Assembly: GCA_025935435.1 (NCBI GenBank)
Contig: JAICVH010000098.1
Span: 1-7,785 of the forward strand
DNA from: Burkholderiales bacterium
Lineage (GTDB): Bacteria; Pseudomonadota; Gammaproteobacteria; Burkholderiales; Casimicrobiaceae
Direction of reading: 5' to 3'
Length of the DNA: 7,785 nt
This document shows positions 1 through 5,368 of the stretch, in pieces. The translations under genes and the position numbers were made by a program. The notes beneath the pieces were generated by a model. The model was not told where the DNA came from. It ran no database searches and was given only the letters and a program-made list of their open reading frames with translations. How positions within the stretch are numbered: the first letter of the stretch is position 1; every line of letters begins with the position of its first letter.

Positions 1-1784
1 AGGATGTTGAGCGCGCCGCGATGATGACGCAGGAACACCGAACGCAGGTTGATGCGCTCGACGCGTCCCTTCGCGTCGCCGACCTCGATGTATTCACCGA
101 GCCGGAACGCGTCGTCCATCAGGAAAAACGCGCCCGACACGATGTCGCGGACGAGCGTTTGCGATCCGAAGCCGATGGCCACGCCCACGACCCCCGCGCC
201 CGCGAGTAGCGGCAGGATATCGACGCCGAGCGCTGCGAGGATCGACATGGTGGCCATCGTGATCAGGATCACGAGAATCGTCGCGCGCAGGATCGGAAGC
301 ACCGTGCGCAATCGCGTCGCGGGCACATCGTCCTGCTGCTCGCCCTCGGCGATCAGCCGTCGGTCAATGGTGGTCGTGACAATCTCCCACAGCATGTAAG
401 TTGCCAGCACGACGATGCCGATACCGAGCAGCGAACTCGCAATTCGTCCACCGAGACTCCGTTGCGCCAACGCGAACAGGTCGAGATCCCACAACTGCGC
501 GATCATGACGAGGCCCGCCACGACGATGACAATATGAATCGCGCGTCGAAAGATCCGCTCGTAGGCCACCAGGCCCGAACGAACCATCCCGTCAGGCGAG
601 CGACGATCGTGGACGGCAGCGGCGAGCGCACGGCAGAGCGCCATATCAACGATTGGTAATGCGGCGACCAGCACAACGCTCGCAAAACCGGTGCCGTTGG
701 TGATGGGCACGCCGGCCAGCACGTTGAAGACCGCGCCGAGCAGCAGCGCAATGAAGTAGGCGGTCGCGGCGACCGGCCACAGTTCCGCGATCCATCCGAG
801 GACGCTGCCGTGCGCATCGCCGCGAATCAGGTCCGCGATCGGCTTGCGCACGCGCCAGACGGTCCAGAGCGTCATCGCAAGCCCCGCGCACCACAGGCCA
901 AGGCCAACGACGTCAGCCGTTTCAGCACTTGCGCCGGCAGCGCGAAGGACGGCGATCGACGCGAGTCCCAGCCCATAGAGCGTTGCAAGCACTACGGCGA
1001 AGCGCCACAACGTACCTGCTGCCCGGTCGTCGAACGGCAGCAGGCGCGACCGCGCGCCCGAAGGCTGCAGCAGCAAGCGCGCCACCGTCGCAACGACACG
1101 CACGATCATCACCGCGAACAGTACTTCGAGCACGACGATCCGACGCAGTTCATCGCCGAGCCATAGCGCGAAGAAGAACAGAATGCTCGCGATGCCAAAT
1201 ACGGCCAGGCCGCCGAGATCGATCACCCACTCGATGGTCAACTGAAACGCTCGCGCCGCAAAATCGGGCGTTGGGGACGCCAGGCGTGCACGGTAACGCC
1301 GGAGTGCGAAGCCATACACGCGTTCGACGACCCAGCCGCTCGCGAACATCGCGACAATGAATGCGGCAAGCCGCGCGAGCAATCCTGCATCGTTGCCCGC
1401 CACCCGCCGCGCGACATCGCGCAGCGTAGCCGGCAATGCAAAGACAGCGTCTGCGAGCGTCGTGTAGCGGTCGCGCATCGACCCGGCATGCTGATCGACG
1501 ACTCCCGCCATGCCGGCCATCGCCGCCATGCCCGTCTCGGCCGAAGGCTTCGCAGGCGGCACCGCGGCCCGATCGAGTTGCTCGAGCAGCAGGCTTCTCA
1601 CCTGCGCGTCCGACATCCGGGCGAGCAGTTCACGCGCGGATTCCCGCGTCAGCGTCTGCGGCAATGCCGGCGTGTCGGGCGCCACTTGCGCAATGGCCGC
1701 CCACGCCAACACGCCCGTCGCCATTGCTAAAACCAGAACAATTCGCTTCACTGCCCGTCGACCGTACCCGTCAAACCAGCGCAT
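1..1784 (-). CDS. MscS-family mechanosensitive ion channel, YbiO-like, C-terminus cut by window edge
   Basis: This is a mechanosensitive channel of the inner membrane that should open under membrane tension during hypo-osmotic shock and release solutes. It starts at an ATG (1784) behind a purine-rich ribosome binding site, and 594 residues are visible before the left edge. Residues 1-32 look like a signal peptide: a basic start, a hydrophobic core and an A-x-A-type site near 30-32. A periplasmic stretch follows (about 33-130), including a Met/Ala/Gly-rich linker at 84-103. About ten membrane helices lie between 133 and 517. Residues 523-555 are the MscS pore helix, with Gly/Ala packing and the GFGSQTLVRDIVSG signature at 538-551. 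The beta-domain begins with FRLGEYIEVGD at 560-570. The rest of the beta-domain and the cytoplasmic cage are missing. Small MscS is about 286 residues; the long N-terminal multi-helix region points to the YbiO/YnaI-like large members. The family call is firm; the exact orthologue is inferred. Confidence 0.93.
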   Translation of the reverse strand, partial: MRWFDGYGRRAVKRIVLVLAMATGVLAWAAIAQVAPDTPALPQTLTRESARELLARMSDAQVRSLLLEQLDRAAVPPAKPSAETGMAAMAGMAGVVDQHAGSMRDRYTTLADAVFALPATLRDVARRVAGNDAGLLARLAAFIVAMFASGWVVERVYGFALRRYRARLASPTPDFAARAFQLTIEWVIDLGGLAVFGIASILFFFALWLGDELRRIVVLEVLFAVMIVRVVATVARLLLQPSGARSRLLPFDDRAAGTLWRFAVVLATLYGLGLASIAVLRAAGASAETADVVGLGLWCAGLAMTLWTVWRVRKPIADLIRGDAHGSVLGWIAELWPVAATAYFIALLLGAVFNVLAGVPITNGTGFASVVLVAALPIVDMALCRALAAAVHDRRSPDGMVRSGLVAYERIFRRAIHIVIVVAGLVMIAQLWDLDLFALAQRSLGGRIASSLLGIGIVVLATYMLWEIVTTTIDRRLIAEGEQQDDVPATRLRTVLPILRATILVILITMATMSILAALGVDILPLLAGAGVVGVAIGFGSQTLVRDIVSGAFFLMDDAFRLGEYIEVGDAKGRVERINLRSVFLRHHRGALNI

Positions 1785-1834
1785 CGTTCCCTCCCCTTTG
1801 CGATTGGTCTCTCGTCGATCCGCTAGACTTACGC
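1785..1834. promoter_or_regulatory. Divergent gap between the channel and PAS genes
   Basis: These 50 bases separate two outward-facing start codons, so any promoter for either gene must lie here or inside the start of the opposite gene. On the plus strand a TAGACT at 1824-1829 could serve as a -10 element. It lies so close to the PAS ATG (1835) that transcription would begin at or next to the start codon. No convincing -35 box is seen at normal spacing; TTGGTC at 1804-1809 is only 14 bases away. I found no clear promoter for the channel. Confidence 0.3.
1788..1796 (-). promoter_or_regulatory. Ribosome binding site of the MscS-like channel gene
   Basis: On the minus strand the sequence GGGGAGGGA lies directly upstream of the ATG at 1784, leaving a three-base gap after its last A. 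The GGGGAG core is about seven bases from the start. It is one of the better ribosome binding sites in the window and fixes the channel's start codon. Confidence 0.65.
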
Positions 1835-2293
1835 ATGACCCTCGGCAATGCAACCGCGACGCTCTACCGAGCCATCGGCGAGGCGACGGCCGATGCGATC
1901 ATCTTCGCCGACCGCGAGGGCAAGATCCGCCTGTGGAACCGCGGCGCGGAGTTGATCTTCGGCCACGCGGCGGCCGATGCGATCGGGCAGAGCCTCGACA
2001 TCATCATTCCCGAGCGCCTGCGCCCTGCGCACTGGGCGGCGTTCGACCGCAGCGTCGAAACCGGCAATACCAAGTACACGGACCGCGTGTTGACGACGCG
2101 TGCCGTGCATAAGGATGGCACCAAGCGCTACGTCGACCTCAGTTTCGGGCTCGTGCGCGACGATGACGGCGCGATTCTCGGCGCCTTCGCCATCGGTCGC
2201 GATTGCACGCTTCGCTATGCAGCCGACGCCGCACTGAAGGCGCGCGTCCAGGAACTCGAATCGAAGCTCACGGCAGCGACGCCGCCGCCGTGA
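1835..2293 (+). CDS. Stand-alone PAS-domain sensor protein, FixL-PAS-like
   Basis: This is a 152-residue soluble protein made of one PAS domain (about 8-128) and a short C-terminal helix (about 129-147, KARVQELESKL) that may form a coiled coil. No kinase, GGDEF, DNA-binding or other output domain is present, so it probably signals through a partner. The PAS core contains AELIFG at 38-43, AIGQSLDIIIPE at 49-60 and KDGTKRY at 93-99. It lines up without gaps with my recollection of the Bradyrhizobium FixL haem PAS. His66 falls where the haem ligand His200 sits and Arg72 where Arg206 sits, with 28 residues from the His to the DG turn in both. The oxygen-contact Arg220 position is Leu86, so haem binding is possible but unproven. 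The reading frame is open upstream to 1436, but that part is antisense to the channel gene and has no domain; the ATG at 1835 begins just before the PAS fold. No Shine-Dalgarno site is seen. It is convergent with gshA across 15 bases. Confidence 0.85.
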   Translation: MTLGNATATLYRAIGEATADAIIFADREGKIRLWNRGAELIFGHAAADAIGQSLDIIIPERLRPAHWAAFDRSVETGNTKYTDRVLTTRAVHKDGTKRYVDLSFGLVRDDDGAILGAFAIGRDCTLRYAADAALKARVQELESKLTAATPPP

Positions 2294-2308
2294 CGGCGAA
2301 CGGCTCGT

Positions 2309-3895
2309 TCAGGGGCCGAGGCGCATCCCACTCGTCAGGTCGCGCGCGAGGTACTGCTGCCGATATTCCTCGAAAGGTAGGCGGTCGGATTCCTCGATCG
2401 AACGCTGCCGGGCGAGCGATTCCTCTGCGAGCGCTCGGAAGCGCGTGTCGACGTCGACAGGCAGCGGCCGGGTGAACAGCTCATCTCGGTGCTCGCGCGA
2501 TTTAGCGATCGCAAATTCGATGTACGAGTCGTCGTACAGCGCGTGCATCTCCTGGAGGACGCGCGCCGACGGCGCCGCGTCCGCCTGTTGCATCACGCGA
2601 TCGGCGACGGACAGCGCGTCGCGATAGACACGCCCGCCGCGCGCTTGGTCGACCGCATCCGCAATCGGCCGGCATTCGTCGATCAGTTCGCGGCCCCAAT
2701 CGGCGAGAGCGACGTCACTGCCATTGCGGTGCAGGCGCAAGCCCGGCTCTCGACCCCGTTCGGCGACGCGGTACTGGTTCTGCGCGATGATCGCGATTTC
2801 ATCCGGCGTATCCGGCGGGCTGTCGGAAAGCAGGCAGTGCAGCAGAAGTACATCGAGGAAGCGCATCGTGACCGTGTCAATGCCCACCGCGGCAAACGGA
2901 TCGACGTCGAGGCTTCGTACTTCGACGTATTCAACGCCGCGCTCCGTCAACGCGTGCAGGGGTCGTTCGCCACGGCGGATTCTTCGCTTGGGGCGAATGG
3001 TTCCGTAGAACTCGTTTTCGATCTGCAGCAGCGTCGTCGCGAGTTGCCGATAGCCGTCTGTCGCATCGATGACGCCGATTGCGTCGTATTGTGGATAAGG
3101 CTCGGTCAACGCATGGTGCAGCGAGCCCGCGTAGCTGCCAAGGCTGTTGTAGCTGACAGCGAGCGAACGTTGCGCGTCGCTCTGATAGCCCAGCGGACCC
3201 ATGCGCAGCGACGTCGCGTGTGGCAGGTACAGCGTGTCGGCGGAGAGCGGGAGCAACCGATGCGGACGCCCGTCCACGAAGGACCGGCATACGGCAGGCG
3301 ACGCGCCGAACAGATAGAGAGGCAGCCACGAATGACGACGGAAATTGCGGATCAGTCCGAAATAGGCGTCCGTTTGAAAGGTGACCGCCGAACGCTCGTC
3401 CAATGCTTCCCGCTGCAATGCAGTCATCGCTGATTCGGGCAGCGAAAAGTTGTAATGGACTCCGGAAATCGTCTGCATGCGCCGGCCGTAACGACGTGCA
3501 AGGCCCATCCGGTATACGGTCTTCAGCTTGCCAACGTTGGACGCGCCATACTGGCCGATCGGAATGTCGTCGTCGGGCGGCAATCGGCACGGCATGCTGC
3601 TCGACCACAGCATTTCGTCAGCGAGGTGCCGATACACGTACTGATGGATTTCGGCGAGCTCACGCACACAGGTTTCAGCGTCGGGGTGAACGCCCGTGAT
3701 CAGTTCGATCTGCGCCTCGCTGAAATCGGTCGTGATGTGCGGATGCGTCAGTGCAGCGCCCAGTTCGCGCGGATGCGGCGTCATCGCCAGCGCTCCGCTC
3801 GCCGTAACGCGCAGGCTCTCCTTCTCGACGCCACGCGCGAGACCGCGTAGCGCGGCAGACGGCAATACGGCCAATCGGTCCTGCAGGTGTGCCAC
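2309..3895 (-). CDS. gshA: Glutamate-cysteine ligase, E. coli (class I) type
   Basis: It catalyses the ATP-dependent joining of L-glutamate and L-cysteine to gamma-glutamylcysteine, the first and rate-limiting step of cytosolic glutathione synthesis. With the GTG start at 3895 it has 528 residues; E. coli GshA has 518. Family motifs run in order: RGVEKESLRV (21-30), with Glu24 and Glu26 matching E. coli Glu27 and Glu29; ITTDFSEAQIE (54-64), with Asp57 and Glu64 matching the metal-binding Asp60 and Glu67; then SSSMPC, QTISGVHYNFSLP, SYNSLGSYAG and VEVRSLDVDPF. The GTG is chosen because GGAGA lies seven bases upstream and because it gives the family's usual N-terminal length. An ATG at 3964 would add 23 residues with no resemblance to the family. 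The frame stays open further, to 4174, but that overlaps the divergent gene. As I recall, Burkholderiaceae usually rely on a different GshA family, so this may be a second copy. Confidence 0.95.
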   Translation of the reverse strand: MAHLQDRLAVLPSAALRGLARGVEKESLRVTASGALAMTPHPRELGAALTHPHITTDFSEAQIELITGVHPDAETCVRELAEIHQYVYRHLADEMLWSSSMPCRLPPDDDIPIGQYGASNVGKLKTVYRMGLARRYGRRMQTISGVHYNFSLPESAMTALQREALDERSAVTFQTDAYFGLIRNFRRHSWLPLYLFGASPAVCRSFVDGRPHRLLPLSADTLYLPHATSLRMGPLGYQSDAQRSLAVSYNSLGSYAGSLHHALTEPYPQYDAIGVIDATDGYRQLATTLLQIENEFYGTIRPKRRIRRGERPLHALTERGVEYVEVRSLDVDPFAAVGIDTVTMRFLDVLLLHCLLSDSPPDTPDEIAIIAQNQYRVAERGREPGLRLHRNGSDVALADWGRELIDECRPIADAVDQARGGRVYRDALSVADRVMQQADAAPSARVLQEMHALYDDSYIEFAIAKSREHRDELFTRPLPVDVDTRFRALAEESLARQRSIEESDRLPFEEYRQQYLARDLTSGMRLGP

Positions 3896-3902
3896 GCGTG
3901 AT

Positions 3903-3907
3903 TCTCC
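3903..3907 (-). promoter_or_regulatory. Ribosome binding site deciding the gshA GTG start
   Basis: The minus-strand sequence GGAGA ends seven bases before the GTG at 3895. It supports this GTG over upstream starts. A weaker competitor, GAGG four bases before the ATG at 3964, keeps the longer form possible. Confidence 0.6.
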
Positions 3908-3931
3908 GAAGGGTGCGCGCCCCGATGCGTC

Positions 3932-3955
3932 GCGCGGATTCGCGCGAATCGGCGC
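3932..3955. repeat. 24-base imperfect inverted repeat upstream of gshA
   Basis: The two 12-base arms match at 11 of 12 positions around a perfect 14-base palindrome, GATTCGCGCGAATC (3937-3950). It lies 37-60 bases upstream of the gshA GTG and would fall in the gshA leader if the -10-like CATAAT at 3963-3968 is used. It could be an operator for a dimeric regulator or an RNA hairpin in the leader. If gshA instead starts at the ATG at 3964, the repeat is coding sequence. Confidence 0.5.
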
Positions 3956-3962
3956 CGACGGC

Positions 3963-3968
3963 ATTATG
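3963..3968 (-). promoter_or_regulatory. Possible -10 element for gshA
   Basis: CATAAT on the minus strand matches the sigma-70 -10 consensus at five of six positions. No good -35 box is found 16-18 bases upstream; the bases there read CCTGTT or similar. A weak or activator-dependent promoter would fit. Confidence 0.3.
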
Positions 3969-3996
3969 CCTCGGGAGCCCCCGGTAACAGGCGATT

Positions 3997-4012
3997 GTCG
4001 AACGCGTTCAAC
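3997..4012. repeat. 16-base imperfect inverted repeat midway in the divergent gshA/methyltransferase region
   Basis: The arms GTCGAACG and CGTTCAAC match at seven of eight positions around a perfect 10-base palindrome, GAACGCGTTC (4000-4009). The repeat lies between the candidate -10 elements of the two outward-facing genes and overlaps the possible -35 site of the lipid operon. This is where a shared regulator could act. No regulator family is assigned. Confidence 0.4.
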
Positions 4013-4036
4013 CGCCGAAGATGGATCGATTATCAT
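4007..4036 (+). promoter_or_regulatory. Possible promoter of the methyltransferase-flavoprotein operon
   Basis: TATCAT at 4031-4036 matches the -10 consensus at five of six positions. TTCAAC at 4007-4012 is a poor -35 match at 18-base spacing. Transcription would begin near 4043, giving a leader of about 60 bases before the ATG at 4103. A weak -35 box is compatible with activator or stress-sigma control. Confidence 0.3.
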
Positions 4037-4102
4037 TGCCCGGCCAATGGGGCGTGACGCGCACCGCGCCTCGCGCGCAATTCGTTGCCACCGAATAACA
4101 AC

Positions 4103-5368
4103 ATGAGTTCGTTGCCGACGCAGCAATCCGGCCGGGCCGACATGCTCGCCGAGCACGGGACCGGCAATCTGCAACGCCTGCTATCGGCGCTGATGCGGGG
4201 AACTGCGATTCCCTGTCGCATCGTCTTCCCCAGCGGCAGGGAATTTCGCAACAGCGAGGTGCCGCCGCGCTTCACGATCCGGTTTCGAAATCGTCGCGGG
4301 CAGCGGCGACTGATGCGCTACGGGCATGTCGGATTGCTCGAAGCGTATTTCGACGGCGACGTCGACGCCGAGGGCGATTTTGCGCTCGCATTCCGTGCTG
4401 CGCTCGACATGGGATTCAACCGGTCGGGCAACCCGCTCGTCCGCCTTCGCAACCGATGGCATGAATTCCGGTTCTCCAATCGATCGCTGCCGCAGGCCAA
4501 GGCGAACGCGCGCGCGCATTACGGCCTCGGCAAGGCGTTCTACGCGCCGTGGCTCGACCGCGTCGGCATGATGTATACGTGCGCCTATTGGAAGGAAGGC
4601 ACGCGCACGCTCGAAGAGGCGCAACGGAACAAGATGGACCACGTGTGCCGGAAGGTGCAGCTGCGTCCCGGCGAAACTTTCGTAGACGTCGGCTGCGGCT
4701 GGGGCGGCCTGCTGCGCCATGCGTGGCACCACTATGGCGCAATCGGTACCGGCGTCAATGCGACGACCGAGCAGGTTGACGAACTGAACGCCGACCTCGC
4801 GCGCGAGGGCCTGGCCGACAAGCTGCGGGTCATCGAGTGCGACTTCAGGGAAATGCCGGGGCAGTACGACAAACTACTGTCGATCGGGACGCTGGAGCAC
4901 GCGGGGCGCGATCAGCTCGTCGACGTGGTGCGCGCGCACGCCCGCGCGTTGAAGCCGGGCGGCTTGGGCGTCATTCACTTCATCGGGCACGTCGGTTCGT
5001 TCGACACCGAATTCTGGATCCGCAAGTACATTTTTCCGGGTGGCTGGATCCCCAGCCTCCACGAGGCGATCGACGCGATGGATGCGAATGGCCTCGAGGT
5101 CATCGATGTGGAGAATCTGCGCCGGCACTACGCGCTTACGCTTGACGCGTGGGCCGAGCGCTTCGACGCAAACTGGGATGCCATCCAGGCGCTCGACCCG
5201 GCGCGCTTCAACGAGCGTCACCGTCGGATCTGGCGAACATACCTGTGGTCGTGCGCGGAGATGTTTCGTTCGCGCACGTCCCGCACGCACCTGTTCCAGG
5301 TGACGGTCAGCAAAGGCAACGTCACCGATTACCCGATGAGCCGTTCGTTCCTCTATCCGCCGGCGTGA
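4103..5368 (+). CDS. Cyclopropane-fatty-acid-synthase-like SAM methyltransferase
   Basis: It is predicted to transfer a methyl or methylene group from S-adenosylmethionine to the double bond of an unsaturated acyl chain in membrane phospholipids, giving a cyclopropane or a methyl/methylene-branched product. It has 421 residues: an N-terminal lipid-binding region (about 1-140) and a Rossmann methyltransferase domain with the SAM loop VDVGCGWGG at 194-202. Residues lining the E. coli Cfa active site are all in place: Cys160 (YTCAYW), Glu265 (GTLEHAG), His292 and Ile294 (HFIG), and Tyr343 (HYALTLDAW). The spacings Glu to His to Tyr (27 and 51) equal those of E. coli. KYIFPGGWIPS (308-318) is also typical. 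The segment after the SAM loop, GVNATTEQ (217-224), departs from the usual T-x-S-x-x-Q form. The ATG at 4103 is chosen, but no ribosome binding site is seen; TTG 4085 or ATG 4142 are alternatives. It is first in a two-gene operon and divergent from gshA. Confidence 0.92.
   Translation: MSSLPTQQSGRADMLAEHGTGNLQRLLSALMRGTAIPCRIVFPSGREFRNSEVPPRFTIRFRNRRGQRRLMRYGHVGLLEAYFDGDVDAEGDFALAFRAALDMGFNRSGNPLVRLRNRWHEFRFSNRSLPQAKANARAHYGLGKAFYAPWLDRVGMMYTCAYWKEGTRTLEEAQRNKMDHVCRKVQLRPGETFVDVGCGWGGLLRHAWHHYGAIGTGVNATTEQVDELNADLAREGLADKLRVIECDFREMPGQYDKLLSIGTLEHAGRDQLVDVVRAHARALKPGGLGVIHFIGHVGSFDTEFWIRKYIFPGGWIPSLHEAIDAMDANGLEVIDVENLRRHYALTLDAWAERFDANWDAIQALDPARFNERHRRIWRTYLWSCAEMFRSRTSRTHLFQVTVSKGNVTDYPMSRSFLYPPA
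5365..5368 (+). other. GTGA stop-start overlap coupling the operon genes
   Basis: The methyltransferase stop TGA (5366-5368) shares bases with the flavoprotein start GTG (5365-5367). With no ribosome binding site in the preceding 25 bases, this indicates translational coupling and a matched supply of the two proteins. Confidence 0.8.

Noticed and set aside
1436..1834. Upstream extension of the PAS reading frame to an ATG at 1436
   Set aside because: The extra 133 residues lie antisense to the 5' part of the channel gene, are Arg/Pro/Ala-rich and show no domain. The PAS fold begins just after the ATG at 1835.
2489..3433. Open frame of 314 codons on the plus strand, opposite gshA
   Set aside because: It is an antisense shadow of the gshA coding sequence with no domain; the gshA frame carries conserved catalytic motifs throughout.
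3998..4011. LysR-type T-N11-A operator at the 16-base inverted repeat
   Set aside because: A T-N11-A pair can be picked out (T3998, A4010), but it is not centred on the palindrome, so the match is probably chance.
4085..4102. TTG start at 4085 for the methyltransferase
   Set aside because: No ribosome binding site is seen and the added residues (Met-Pro-Pro-Asn-Asn-Asn) are not family-like. The ATG at 4103 is simpler, though its own ribosome binding site is also weak.
3896..4174. Extension of gshA to an ATG at 4174
   Set aside because: It would overlap the start of the divergent methyltransferase gene and add 93 residues unlike any GshA N-terminus.
5149..5364. Upstream extension of the flavoprotein frame to an ATG at 5149
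   Set aside because: It overlaps the conserved C-terminal part of the methyltransferase in another frame and has no family counterpart. The GTGA junction gives the expected family length.
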